A stretch of 64,000 nucleotides of DNA, taken from positions 27,283,426 through 27,347,425 of the forward strand of contig NC_071398.1 in NCBI RefSeq assembly GCF_022682495.2. The letters run 5' to 3'. This document shows positions 20,896 through 33,379 of the stretch, in pieces. The notes beneath the pieces were generated by a model. It searched no databases. It worked only from the letters and a program-made list of their open reading frames with translations, and was not told the DNA's origin. Position 1 is the stretch's first letter. The number at the start of each line of letters is the position of its first letter. This stretch comes from Desmodus rotundus (lineage: Eukaryota; Chordata; Mammalia; Chiroptera; Phyllostomidae). A program made the position numbers and the translations under genes.

Positions 20896-22718
20896 TGAAA
20901 AGTCACCTTGACTGATGCACGCCCCCTCAGTCCCTCCTCCCCTTCCTCTCTCTCCTCGCCCTGCCACCACCCTTCACACGCACACTTGTAGTAGAGTGGA
21001 CAGCTGAAAACCCAGTCATTGTCTGTCTCCCCCTTCCGTGACCCTCATCATCCCTTCTGCCTTTTCCCTTCCCTGTCCACCTCTTGCTCTTTAGTGTGTA
21101 ATATAAAATGACTTTTGCAATGTCAGGCATAAATAGATTATGAGAAAATCTTTTGTTTAAACAGAAATTTTAATTTTCTGAAAGGGGGTGAATAAACACT
21201 CCAGAATGCATTAAAGATGAGCAAATCCTGTTTGTGCAAAGTCGTGCTTCAATTTCTTTATATAAGCAGAAAACAGTAGCTCTGACATCCTTGCCAGAAA
21301 CCTCTTGGTGTCAAAGGATTGGTCTCCCCATTTCAGTGTGTTGCTCAGAACAGACTGTGAGATCCCGTCCAGGTGGGAAGACTTACCAAATGGATCCAGC
21401 TGGGCGGTGGGCTCGGCCCACGGGTGCTGAATGGCTCTTTCCTCCCTTTTGACTGCAGTGCCCCATTCCTTTCAAACAGAAGCATTTTCAAGGTTGAGGC
21501 TAAATTACAAATTTCCTTCACCATTGCGGAGAAATACCCAGGGCATGGGTCCAGGAGGACCAAGCCCCAGGCTTGGAAGAGCTCTTCATGGGTATCTAGT
21601 TTTTGCTACAGGCAAGAGCAGAATGTTCTTGTCAGCACCCTTCACCAGTGGCTTTGGCATCTGCTTAAGTCACAGACCAGAGGAGGTCTTTAGTGAGGTG
21701 CCTCAGGATGGATGTCACAGTAGTCACTTCAGCTGCATAAGTGGAATAGGGGAACTTGTCATAAGAGAACAGGCTGGTCTCAGGGAAGCGAGGGTGGGCA
21801 GTGTTCCCATTACCAGAGCTGCATAACACATCATCCATGTCCTGGCAGCCTGGTACACCCGTTATTTCAATGCTCCTAGACTCTGTGGGTCGGACTTTGG
21901 ACGGGGTAGAGCAGGAAGGGTGTGTTGCTGCTCCATGATGTCTGGGGCCTCTGCTGGGAAGGCTCAGAGGCTTGAGGCACAATCTGGTGGTTGACTGGGA
22001 CTGTGAAGGGAGCACCACATGTGGCTTCTCCCTGTGGCCTCGGCTTCCGTGAAAAGCTGCCTTGCAGACCTCTGACTGCAGGGGTCTGTGGCTGCCCACG
22101 TCCCCGGCTGCCTTATCCGGAAATCCATTGCCATGTCCACATTGAGGTGATGCCCAGCCAAGGACGAAGTGTGACAGAAGTACTGAGCCTGTCCCATTCC
22201 TGGAGGATGTGGGACTCTGACAGGTGACCCTAACACATGTACTCCCCAATGGCCCTGCCAAGCTTTCCTTAAAACTGCACCAAAGGGGAGCAAAACTCCT
22301 CACTCCTTAGCTGTGGGCTGGACAGAGTGATTTCCTGCCAGAGACTGCAGGATGGAGCAGGGAAAGAATAACCGTTCAGTGGGAAAACTGATAAACCAAC
22401 CTGGTGATCGGGATTAACATCGACAGTGCTAAGTAGTGGTGACAGCACGCACCAGATGTGATGGTTGAGAAGGGCACTGGACCTCTGAAAGTCTACCCCA
22501 AAACCTCATAACCAAACTCCTATCATGAGAGTAACATTGAACAAATGCCAATACCAGAACACTCCATAAAATGCTTGATCGGTACTTCTCAAAACTCTCA
22601 AGGTCATCAAAACATGGGATGTCTGAGAAGCTATGGTAGGGGTTACAAAAAATATAGGGTGATGTGAGACCTATTAAAGGGGACTTTACATGTGTAGGGC
22701 ACCCAGGAAGGTTTTATG
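20896..22718. other. Intergenic unique sequence, no gene seen
   Basis: Several open frames of 70-210 codons overlap on both strands around 21.4-22.3 kb. They have no recognisable domain and no splice or start context, and the overlap on both strands points to chance. Confidence 0.45.
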
Positions 22719-22935
22719 GCCCCAGCTGGTGTAGCTCAGTGGATTGAGCACCAGCCTGTGAACCAAAGGGTCACCAGTTCAATTCCCAGCCAAGGCATAT
22801 GCCTGGGTTGTAGGCCAGATTCCCCAGTAGGGGGCGCTCGAGAGGTAACCAGACATTTATGTTTCTCTCCCTCTCTTTCTCCTTCCCTTCCCCTCTCTAA
22901 AAATTAATAAATAAAATCTTTTTAAAAAAAGATTT
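22719..22935 (+). mobile_element. VES-type bat SINE with CTCF-like motif
   Basis: It starts GCCCCAGCTGGTGTAGCTCA (tRNA A-box-like). It carries the B-box-like AGTTCAATTCCC, and has GGTTGTAGGCCAGATTCCCC, a CT-rich run and an A/T-rich tail. Positions 22824-22838 read CCAGTAGGGGGCGCT, a full CTCF core match. Confidence 0.9.
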
Positions 22936-22939
22936 TTAC

Positions 22940-23970
22940 AGGCTCTGGAAGAGTTGGCTGGGTGAAGGGTGGAAAGATGATTGCAGCAAGTGGTAGCTCC
23001 AAGCACGAGGCAGATCGGAGCCTCCAGCAGCTCAGAGAAGACCTCTGTGGCTGGAGCTCAGAGACAGAGAGAAGGTGCCTTTAGTAGGTGCCAGAGAACT
23101 TTTCAGGGGACAAAGGACCTTATCGAGACTTTGTTCTAACAGGTACAGGAAGCCATTGAGGCGTGTTAGGCTGAGAAGTGATGTGTTAGTACCTATGTTT
23201 TTGTATAACCTGCCCTGTAGTGCCAGGGTGGAGAGACCATGGACACCGTAAGCATTAGGTTCTGTCCTGCCAGTAATAGAAAGTCCAGTTCCATCTGATT
23301 TCTGGAAGAGGGAAGATTCGGATCTCTCTTCTCATGGCACACAGAGGTAGAGCTGACTCAGGCTCATGTGTCTGGGCTTCACACCAATTTCATTTTATGG
23401 GCTCTGACGCCACTTCACCCCAATATGTAGGTCTCATCCTCGGTCTGGTGGTGACAGGGGCCATCCTTCCAGGCATCACATCCAGATACATCAATATCCA
23501 AAGGAAAGAATAAGCAACAGCTCCAGTCACTCTATTTTGGGGGATGAGGACACTGTTCCCAGAAGTTCCTGGAAAAATTCCTTCTCATGGCCCAGTGGCC
23601 AGGATGGGATAAGGTATTTACTCCAAACCATTCACTGCAAGGAAAGTGAGGCTACCTTACTGGCTTAGACTAGCCAAAATCTACCCCTGAGTTGGAGATG
23701 AAGTCATTCTTCCTTGAGTTCTTGGCGGTTCTTAGCAAGGAGGGCTCAGCAAGGAGGGAGGTGGTTGCAGATTTGGCACCAAAGTACGTCCACCACCCGA
23801 GCTGCAGGAGATGCAGAAAGACCCCTACCTAGGAGCTCCCACAGTGGTCCAGACAGGAGGTGATGGTGCCAGAGACTAGTCACAGACATTTAGAGAACTG
23901 GTGAATCGGGTATATATTTGAGAGGTAGAATCAATAGGATTTTTTGATGGGTTGGATAGCTTGGTACAAG
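22940..23970 (-). repeat. Fragments of L2 LINE, reverse
   Basis: CAGGAAGCCATTGAGGCGTG, GTGGTCCAGACAGGAGGTGA, and TATATTTGAGAGGTAGAATC with GATGGGTTGGATAGC follow the antisense L2 order with large gaps. The segment at about 23250-23810 is not clearly repeat. Confidence 0.45.
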
Positions 23971-26209
23971 AGATAAATTCTTTATAAGGAGTAAACGTTA
24001 CATGGTTGTTTTCCAGTATTCAGTTATCCAGTAATCACGTCCAAAAACCGCCACAGAAAACACTACTCTGTCATAAATGTGAGCCCTCAGAGGGGAAACC
24101 CCATGAGAATAGGGGCCCAGTTTACCGGGGATATTTTCTGTCCCCACCAGGACTTCACCAAATGTTCCTGTTCTGAGCACTCAGGATCAATTCAGCCCAA
24201 TCTGGAGTAATTGTTAAAGAAATAAAACCAACATTGTAGTCAATCAATTCCATGTTTAATAAGATTATGCCACTTAAGACTTCAACTTGATTAAATTTAA
24301 AATACAAATGTCTAGGTATAAAGTAAAACATAATGGCTTTTATTAAGCCAGCTCCAGTCAGAAGCCCAGTTCAGATTTCATGTGGTTTTATGTCTGCATT
24401 TCCTGCTGAGTCATTCTTCTCACAAATAACTTCTGAAACGAGAAAGCCTGCATTGGTCAACGTGGACATTACCATCCTGTCTTGACAAAGGCGAGGAGTA
24501 CAGCATTATGACATTCACTCTGCTCGGAGGGAACGGTGGCCCATCCATTCGTATTATTATCCCCGAAGGGCTTCTGTAATGAATATGCCCTAGGGCTGCC
24601 TGTTCATGTGCTCTTACTCGGACAGGAGCCTTGTGAGGCTTCGGGATAGCTGAGCTGTTACACTGATCTCTCTCAGAGCCATCCATTTGCTTATGAACCT
24701 GAAACTTCATTTGGAGGCAATTTAACCCTCAATTTATCCACAAACTTCTAAAGAAAACTGGGCAATTTCCCAAAGCAAATTACTCTTGAAATAGGAGGCC
24801 GTGTCTCATAATATGGCCCTTTCAAAGTTGGTAAGGACCACACAGGAAATCAGGATAATTCAAATTCAAACCAACTCAACAATGAGAGATCAGTTTTGTT
24901 GGGATTTTTTGTTCTGTTGTTTTGGGTTTCTTGGCTTGTTTGGGGTTTGGTGGGGTTTTTTTTCCTTTCATATTGTTAAACGTTTTAATGACTGATGATA
25001 TCTACAGAGTCCCGCAGAAGTAAGGCCTGCTTGAGTGTAGTTGGTAGGGTAATAATGTGGGTGTAATCATTTATAGCTTTAATTTGAACATTTCACCTAA
25101 AATGTCATATGGTATGCTTGAGTGTGATATCGTTATGTTACAGAATCACATGCTTATGATTGTGTAGTAAAAGATTTATAAAGAAAGGGGTGTTATTTGT
25201 GCCAAACCCTGTAGTATTGGCAAAGGAGTGGATACTCTCATGTCAGCTTGATAAGCTGCAAGTTGACACAGCCTTATTAGAAGGTACCATGGCAGTAGCT
25301 ACTAAAACATATAGAAGGCAAAAATTCACTTCTAGATGTCATTCTAGAGAAAAACGCACCCGAGTGCAAAGAGACAAGGACAAAGAGGTACCTGGTGGCA
25401 CTGGCTGCGATAGAAGAAAAGTATAAACACCTAAAGCCCATCAATATTCAAATAAGCAATAGCATACGTACATTCAAGAGGACTGAGCAAGACCAATCGA
25501 TACTGGTGATGATTATAAAAATACACATGAAAGGAAAAAATGTGGTAAAAATTAATCAAGTTCAAACTGATGTTATATAACACCCCCAAACTAATTGTCT
25601 GCATGGGTGTTTATTTAGGCGGATGCTCAGAAAGCAGTCTGGGCTGTAGCATCTGGGTACTCAATAGTTAAAGGAATGGGTGATAGACTAACACACATTG
25701 CTATTATTTTTTTCCTATTCGGCACCTGCCTTTCAAATTTCATTCATGGAGTTTTAAAGTACTACTTCTTTTCAAAATCTGTGAGTGATTTCCCAAGACA
25801 GGGTGGATGTCCCTGTCCCGGAGGAGGTTCCCCTCTTTGCGGCCGAGCAAGGCAACTTCACCTGGTCAAGATTGCATTCCAGTGTCGAGAGTGCTGGTTC
25901 TCAAACAACATTCTGCCTCTCAGTGAGTGTGCTCATGGGCCTTCCCTCCCCCGCACCTTCTGCCTTTCCCTTGCTACTTCCTTGTCTCCTCTAGGTGAGA
26001 GTTTGAACACCTCTTCTAGGGAGAAGCCCCCATAACAAGCCCTGAGGGCACCACGCACCATCCTTTTTCATACTCAACCTAATTGTGATTATACAACCGT
26101 TGTTTAGTTAATTGCATTAAACTGAGAAAATTCCTAACCTACAGAAAATAATGTAAGTAGCCTTGGGGACAGACCACCCAGATTTTCATAGGTTTCATTT
26201 GTTCTCTGT
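23971..26209. other. Intergenic unique sequence, partly AT-rich
   Basis: No recognised gene. An A-rich stretch with a short open frame at 25160-25426 shows no family similarity that I can name. Confidence 0.4.
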
Positions 26210-26370
26210 ATCTCTCCTAGTCCTCCAGAAGCACATAACCTCACTGAGTTCATTTACTGATGTTAAAGATGGGGCTCATGTTATTATGTCACAAAGTTGT
26301 TGTGAGAATTCAATATCTTCATGCTTGTAAGCCATTCAGGAAAGGTCCTGACACACTGAATGGTAAGAAC
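26210..26370 (+). repeat. MIR SINE relic
   Basis: CATAACCTCACTGAGTTCAT then GTTGTTGTGAGAATTCAATA then GGTCCTGACACACTGAATGG follow the sense MIR 3' half. Confidence 0.55.
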
Positions 26371-26449
26371 TCAAATCTGTGACCTGTTGCTGCTGTGTCG
26401 ACTAGACTGTGAGCTGTGTGAGGGCAGGAACCCCATCCATCTTATTAAC

Positions 26450-26975
26450 TGTGGTGAATTGCAAATGATGGCCCCTAATCTCCCTCATCCTGGTACACGT
26501 GTCCATTTGCAATGTGGTTTTGCCACTCCTGCCATCCAAAGATGGAGCCCCAGTGCCCCTCCTCTTGAATCCGGGCTGGCCTCATGACTTGCTTTGACCA
26601 ATTAAATGGCACACAAGTACCATTCTACAATTTCTGAGGCTAAGCCATAAGAGTTCTTGCAGCTTCCACTCTCATTCTTGTTGAATGTTTCCCTTTAAGG
26701 AAGCTAGGCAAACCCAGCTAGTCTAACCTAACCTCCACCTGGAGGAAAACTGAGGCCCCACCTACACCCAGCACCAACCACAGTATTTGTGAGTAAGGCC
26801 ATGTTAGGGCTTCCAGTCCTGCTGATCCTCTGGCTGAATGTAGACATATGAGCAAGCCCAGAATTCCCAGCCACCCCACAGAATCATGAGTATTAAAATA
26901 GCACTGTTATTTCAAACCACATTTCAATACTAAGTAGTGGGGTGATGTGTTCCCAGCAAACATTAACTGATACAT
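26450..26975 (+). mobile_element. Old MaLR/MLT1-like LTR
   Basis: GCAAATGATGGCCCCTAATC, GGCCTCATGACTTGCTTTGA, CCAATTAAATGGCA, and the end GCAAACATTAACTGATACAT follow the layout of the older MLT1 LTRs. Confidence 0.65.
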
Positions 26976-26984
26976 TCGCCATTG

Positions 26985-27115
26985 CTTCCTTCATGCCTAG
27001 CACAGGGCTGGCACTAGTAAATGCTGAATAAATATTTGTTGAATGAATGAATGAGTCCACGAGCAAAAGAAAGAATTGATGAATGAATGAGTGAATGAAT
27101 GAATAAAAGAGAAAG
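26985..27115 (+). repeat. L2/MIR 3' terminus extended by (GAAT)n
   Basis: GGCACTAGTAAATGCTGAAT and AAATATTTGTTGAATGAATG, then repeated GAATGAAT units with interruptions to about 27112. Confidence 0.65.
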
Positions 27116-27119
27116 ATGG

Positions 27120-28389
27120 AGGATGCAGCCCTTTTATTCTGTTGGACAGAATAATTCCACAGAGTAGGAAGATCAAGTTACAGCAACCGTGATCTCTTTT
27201 TAATTGCTGATTTCATAGACTGTGCTTAGAAAGAAAAATGTGATCGGACACGATCTTCTAATTGCATTAGAACAACTTGTCATGTCTTTTCTATGGCTTG
27301 TAAAAGAACATCCGAGTTTCAGGTCCAGGTCCCCTGACAGCTGTAAAAACTAAACCACCATTAATACATTTCAGGAAATTACAGTCAAGCTGGTTATTGT
27401 AGTTATTAGTAAGGTTGATATTTCTCCTTCCTGCAACCACAGATAAAAAGTGTCATTTGGGAATACTGGCAATAATTTGAACTCTGTGGAATTATTTAGT
27501 ATATCTTTATCATGTATAACAGAAATCTTAATTTTCCACTTGCATCAAGTTCTTGCTCCTGAGGCAAAACCAGAAGGCAAAGAATCTTCAAAGCCATTGA
27601 ATTGTGTTCATGTCTTCTCGGATTTCAGCTTTAAGACAGAATTGAGAAGACAAAACAGATTAATTAATTCAAGTGTCACAATTGTAATTATCTAATTTGC
27701 TTTACTCTCCAGATTTTCAATATTTTAAATTTGTCCAATAGTTAAGTTTTGAAGATTTATATGGCATAAACATTTGTTAATCAACTACCATAAAACTGGT
27801 TGTTGTGGGGTTTTTTTAATGATTTCCTTGGGCTGATAGGGAAGGGAGTAGGAAGAAAAAAAATAAATGTCCCATGTTTCTCATTGTTCATGCCAGAGAG
27901 TCAATAGAAAAAGTTAATGCCTTCAGCTTCTAGAATTTTGATAATCATTTTTCTTAACTTTAAAGAGAGTGAACTGGTTTCTCTTGATTGTGTGTGTGTG
28001 TGTGTGTGTCTTCAGTTATTCCCTTAGTTCAACTTCAAGTTCTTTTATTGTCAAATCTTAGTGAAACCAAATGCTTTCTCATTAAAAATACTATGTATAG
28101 TAAAATTCTCTATTTTCAGAAAAGCATATTATTTCATTTTTTATTCATATAGCAGAGACCACATACTGATAATGATTATTTTGGGAGAGTGGGATGTTGA
28201 GGGTATTTTTACTTTGGCATTATTCTTTGCACTTTTATGCATTGTTCAACTTTTAAAAAGCTTAACCATGTATAATTTTATGAAAACTATAGAGTTATTT
28301 TTTAAAAACCAAATAGCTAAAATATCTTTCCTAGTTTTTTCCAAGTTAGACCTCTACCTCAAAATGCCTGGTTTTAAAAACATACCGCA
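27120..28389. other. Unique AT-rich sequence, possible regulatory DNA; (TG)n
   Basis: 27170-27800 is AT-rich with repeated TAAT/ATTA words (homeodomain-type). A TG dinucleotide run lies at 27988-28009. No open frame of interest. Confidence 0.35.
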
Positions 28390-28577
28390 GCCCTGGCCGA
28401 TGTGGGTCAGGTGATTGGGCATCGTCCCATAAACTGAAAGGTTGCAGGTTTGATTCCCAGTCAGGGTGCACACAAAAGGCAACTGATAAGTGGTTCTCTC
28501 TCACATCCATGTTCCTCTCCCTCTCATTCTCCCTCCCTTCCCCTCTCTCTAAAAAAATAAAATAGTTTAAAAAAAAA
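28390..28577 (+). mobile_element. VES-type bat SINE
   Basis: It starts GCCCTGGCCGATGTGGGTCA, has GGTTGCAGGTTTGATTCCCA (B box) and GTCAGGGTGCACAC, and ends in a CT-rich run and A-rich tail followed by (TA)n. Confidence 0.9.
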
Positions 28578-28602
28578 TATATATATATATATGTATAGCA
28601 AA

Positions 28603-28815
28603 GGGACCGGGTAGCACGGTGGGTTGGAGCATCCTCCTGATACACCAAGGTTACAGGTCCAATCTCCAGTCAGGGCACACACAGGAAGCAAACAGCGAGT
28701 ACATAAAGAAGTGGAACAACAAATTGGCATTTCTCTCTCTCCCTCTCCCCCCCTCCTCCTTCTTTCCTTTCCCCTTCTTCCCTCTCTCTAAAATCAATAA
28801 AGAAAAAAAATTTAA
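28603..28815 (+). mobile_element. Diverged VES-type SINE, tandem with the previous one
   Basis: GACCGGGTAGCACGGTGGGT, GGAGCATCCTCCTGATACAC, ACCAAGGTTACAGGTCCAAT, CAGTCAGGGCACACACAGGA, then CT-rich and A-rich tail. It lies ~25 bases after the preceding SINE in the same direction. Confidence 0.8.
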
Positions 28816-29639
28816 GCACACAGCAAAGATAATGTGTTTGGAAATGATCATCTTGTGGAGGATTCTTGTGTCCACCCAGGAGGAAATTGCCCAGAGGGAG
28901 AGGAGATAAGAAGAGCAAGCACAGACTACTGGGGGCATTGCCTTTATCAGAAGACAGATTGGCATGGAGGACCAAGAGGAGTGAGCTGAGAGGTGGCCCA
29001 CATGCAACAGGCCGCACTGCAGTCCAGGGTGCACAGGTTTCCAAGAAAGGGCACTCAGAGCCTCTCCCGACCTCAAGGGTACTCCCTGGTTAGCTTAGAT
29101 TTGGGTTTCGTTGAGTCACCGCATGGCAGAAATTCATGTTAGAGACCTGTCACAGGGTTTTGCATTCTTATATTCTTCTGTATCAAATGCAATGTCCAGG
29201 AACACCCAGAAACACCCCAGACTGCCTCCAGCCCTGTGCCTGAGGGTGGACGTTGGAATTCAGGGGTGGCACTATTCCCCGCCAACAAGGCAGCCACAGA
29301 AGGCCTTCCCACCCACACCTGCAGCCCAGCTGCCATAGAAACCAGTGGAAACACCTTGTAACCAGAAACATGGTGCTTTGGTTGTCTTGTTGGTGGTTTC
29401 CCTGGAGCAGACATTGTGGGCTCACGGTAAAATCTAAACATAACTCCCACTTCTCTTGCATGGAATACAGAGGGAAGTCTGCCCCTGGTCTGTATGGCAA
29501 CATACATTACCGAAGAGCAAACCAAGGACCATGAGAAAACGCAGGAGCATGGTGCAGTGATCTTGGAGAAGCTTTTCTCAGGCTGACACACAATGTAGGC
29601 GCCATAAAGAGGATCAACATTTTTTACAAGAAAATTAGG
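28816..29639. other. Intergenic unique sequence
   Basis: No gene found. The overlapping open frames near 29.1-29.8 kb are on opposite strands and unremarkable. Confidence 0.4.
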
Positions 29640-30025
29640 CTGTTCTGCATGGAAATGTATGTCAAATGACCTGACCAACTGAAAAACGATTTGCATATCC
29701 AAAGGCCCAATTTCTATAATATGAGAAGAGCACCTATGAATCAATAAGAAAAAGATTGACAACTGAATAGATAAATGGGCGGGGCTGTCATCAGACACCC
29801 CCAAGGAAAAATGGACAGTAACTGCTCTTCAGTCTAAGGAGCAGCTCACTCTCTTAGGAAAAGAGATGCAAAGTAAAACGACAGGAGCTGCCCTTCCCAT
29901 CTATCAGACTGGCGAGGGGCGGGGTCTCCACAGACAGGATGGGGCACTTGGTGTCTACTGTGTGCCCTTAGCTCTATGTCCCTTCCGAATTTTATACCAG
30001 GTACATATTTTGCCTTTTCAAAAAT
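29640..30025 (+). repeat. Old L1 fragment
   Basis: ATGAATCAATAAGAAAAAGA, GATAAATGGGC, GGAAAAGAGATGCAAAGTAA and CCATCTATCAGACTGGCGAG are in the order of the 3' part of L1 ORF2. Confidence 0.6.
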
Positions 30026-30119
30026 AAAGGTTTTAAATGCAAGCAAGCAGATTTCCTAAGCAAGAAGGTTTGAAATGGAGCATTTGCAGATGTTACCTCC
30101 TCTACCCCACCCCCCGCCC

Positions 30120-30665
30120 AGCAACCTTTTGGCCTGCTCATTCATTCATGCAACAAGCATCCTCTGAGCTGTGACTGTGCCTCGCCTTGTCCTGGACCCT
30201 GGGGAAAGAGCTAGCAAAGCCCCTGCCTTCATGGCCCTTGCATCGGGGCAGCAGGAGACAGATAAATAAGTGGGTCAGTATATGGGAGTGATGGGAGGCA
30301 GAGGGAAAAGCAGGAGGTGAGTTGGGCAGCACTGGTGGGAATTGGAGTGGACCTTGCTGGTATTTTTAGAAAGTGTTCTCAACTAAGTCCCTAAAGAGAC
30401 CGTGACACTTGAGCTGAGACCTCAGTTAATAGGGGTGCCAGTCGCAGGGCAGGGGAAAGTGTTCTAAGAAGAGGGAAGCGTGGGTGCAAAGATCCTGTGG
30501 CAGAAGGGAAGCTGATGTGCTCCAGGAGAACAAGGGGGCCAGCAGGCTGGGGCTGAGTGACCAAGAGGGAAGGTTGGAGAAGGTGAGGCCAAGGAGGTGG
30601 TGCAGGGCCTGGCAGGGTAGGGCTCAGCGCATGGCCTTAAGATGGTGAGGCCGCCAACGCCCTGG
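30120..30665 (-). repeat. L2 LINE, reverse
   Basis: CTCATTCATTCATGCAACAA at the start, CCCCTGCCTTCATGGCCCTT, GAGACAGATAAATAAGTGGG, and GGTGCAGGGCCTGGCAGGGT follow the antisense L2 3' end for over 500 bases. Confidence 0.75.
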
Positions 30666-30809
30666 CACCGTGCCAAGCGCAGAATGCATGCCTTTCCCTG
30701 CACACGAGGGTCTGTTGGATTTGGATTTCAAATGCAAGTGCCACTGTGGTCATGGGAACTCCCTCTAACCACTGTTTTTCCAGTCTTTGTGAGAAGGGAG
30801 CATCGAATC

Positions 30810-31110
30810 ATTTTTTTTTAATTTTCTGCTTCAATTATTAATGCTTTAAAACATTTTCTCTTATTTAGTGATAAATTACATTGAGAACAAAGCCAATTTG
30901 GTCTGGGTGACTTTTCTCTAATGAGTTACTCCATGCCGGTTGGTAAAATTTTATCAAGGACTTATGCATCTATCATTACATGTGCTATTGGTCTGGGATA
31001 GTTTGCCGAAACAGAATTTTTTTCATGGCTCTAGAACATTCCATTAGAAGAGGGCACGATAATCATTTCAGTTTCTGGGATTGAATATTAGAGAAAGGTT
31101 TGATTTAATT
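30810..31110. promoter_or_regulatory. Candidate conserved noncoding element
   Basis: AT-rich, repeat-free and rich in TAAT/ATTA words (CAATTATTAATGC, TTTAATTATC), with no coding potential. The call rests on composition and motif density only. Confidence 0.3.
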
Positions 31111-32789
31111 ATCTCCCTTCTCTCCTCTCCCTCACCCTGATTCCCTCCTTTCTCTCAGCTCGAGGCCCACACATCTGTACCATATCTTACCTCACAGAGG
31201 TTATCCAGGAGGGACTTTTTTCAGGAGGGACATTTTCTGGGAAGGCAGAGAACACATGTACTGGCATGCTTGGAGGGGAGCTGGCGTTTCAGCGGGGCGT
31301 TCCCATGTGCACCTGTTCTGGAGCACTGCCTGTCCTCGCTGTAGTGAAGGGAGCCCATGTGGGCAGAACCCAGCCCCGCCACCTTCTCTCCTGCTGCTCT
31401 ACCAACCAAGTCATCTTGGCGTCCCTCCCAGCGCTGAATATGTCCCCCTCTTAGCCACCCCACGCCTGTACCCCAGACAGGCCCTGCATCTGAAATCCAA
31501 CCCCATTGTCAGGCTCCCAGTTTGTACGCCCGCTGAAACAAAATCTTTCTCATACACTTCCCCTGGCAGGTGCCCCCACCCGCTCTACTCTGCCCCAGAG
31601 CGCTGGTGCATATCCTTACTGGGGTGTTCCTCCTGCGAGGTTGGCAGTGGCACCTGGTGATCACAGCGTGGACTCTGGAGACAGGCGGTCAGGGTCACAT
31701 TCCCACTTGTTGTTACATACTCGGTTCATATTGACAAAACACACACACAACATGTACCCACCACACACACCACACATAAACACACATACCATACACACAC
31801 ACAGAGAAGGAGGATGGTGAGGTCTGGTATTATTCTCAGCCTCTGCTTCCCGCCTGCTGGGTCCTGTGCCCCAGGCCCAGCTCCCTTGGGCAGCCTATCC
31901 ACCCAGCTCCCGTTCAGGCCTAGGAGTGCTGTGGCTCCCTGCTCTTGCTGGCTTCCACCCTTCACTATCCCCTCCCTGCCTTCTCTAGGCCCCGCCCACA
32001 TCTTTGCCAGCTTCCCAGCTTGAATGGGCCATTTCTCATCTGTCAGGAGTGTGCTGGATACTCAAGGCCTTTCCTTCTAGTCTCATTGCATCACCACCTT
32101 CACCCCGATACAGCCAAGACCACCCAAGACTCATCCCCCTTCCAGATCCTAAACAGGAACCAGGACAGAAGCCCTCCAACCTCAGGTTCCTTCGTAAATT
32201 CCTAACAAGGGTCCCCTCGAAAGGAGCCATGCGTCTGGTCTTCTCCTCTGCTCCCTACATGTTTCCCGTACTCCCTGCGCATCCTCCAGTAGCCGCAATA
32301 CAGGGACTTCGGGCATCTTAGGAAGAGGCGTCCTCCCTCAGGTACTTGACTTCGATCTGGCAGATACGCACTTTTGTGTACTTACCTGAGATCGACAGAA
32401 CTGTCAGGTCCACACAGATCCGCAGTGTCTCTGCCCTGCTTGGCAGGCTCCCCTTAGAGGACACCTTTGTGCAGCGACAGCCTGCAGTCCCAGCCCTGCC
32501 CCCCAGCTTTTCTCTGTGTATCACGTGTGTGTTCTCCCCGGCTCTGCTCTCACAACTAAGCACTAGGCATTTCCACGTCTTGGGAGGAAACTAAGATCAC
32601 GCGGTCAAGACCAACATCTTGCTAGAAAGATCAAGTACTACCCACCCTGCCCTGTCCTTTCCTATCCAGAGGTGATAAATTTCTCCTGAGCCTTCGGAGG
32701 TAGACTATTTCAAGGAGACCCTGTTAAAAGAGGGCAGTTAAAAGATGTCAACCTAAGTGGTGGCGAATTATTTTCTATCCCTGTGCTAG
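31111..32789. other. Intergenic, GC-richer, with (CA)n
   Basis: An impure CA-rich run lies at 31738-31802. Several short open frames are present, none with a recognised product. Confidence 0.4.
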
Positions 32790-32900
32790 CAACTTAACCC
32801 GTCTTATGTTCTCACTAGCTTGTGAATTCATCCTGTCACCCATTTTACAGATACAGAATTGGAGGCTCACCATGGCTAAGCACTCCTCCAGGGTCGCCCT
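32790..32900 (-). repeat. MIR fragment
   Basis: CACCCATTTTACAGATACAG and AATTGGAGGCTCACCATGGC are an antisense MIR core. Confidence 0.5.
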
Positions 32901-33379
32901 GTGAAATGCTCTACTGTGTGGTTCAGCCCCCTTTCACCTGCCCTGGCAGCTCAGTATAAGAAGCCAAAGGACCTGGGAGGTATGTGCCCCACCCCTCCCC
33001 CTTTGCATGTGGCCCCTGGGCATCTGGGGCTGTCCCCGATAAGTCAGGTTGTGAGCTGGATGTGTTTTCACTTAGGGAAAATTTTTACCCCGCAGTCAAA
33101 AGCCATTTAAGAAATGCCGGAAAGTTGATGATGGAGGTGCTGATAACCTTTAATGACAGTGACGCTTGCAGAGTGTACAGTTCAGGGAGGGCTGACGCTT
33201 GATCCAAAAAGCTCTTGTTAAAATCCAATCATCTTCAGCAGCGAGCATTAGCAGGAAATGCCTGCGATGAACAAAAACACGGGAAAGGTTAATGGTCTTC
33301 TTTGCTAACACGATTCGGGTTTTATCTCACGTTCCAACTCGTCCTCAGAGCGTGCAGACACTGAGGATTTCTTTCTTCC

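Noticed and set aside
21665..22303. 212-codon open frame on the minus strand
   Set aside because: Longest open frame in the window other than those in repeats, but it overlaps other frames on both strands, has no recognisable domain, and has no splice or promoter context. It is likely chance in GC-moderate DNA.
22719..22800. Functional tRNA gene
   Set aside because: The A- and B-box-like text is the tRNA-derived head of a VES SINE with CT-rich and A-rich tail. It does not form a full tRNA with matching acceptor stem.
25160..25620. Possible processed pseudogene with basic residues
   Set aside because: No poly-A tail, no flanking duplication and no recognisable parent protein.
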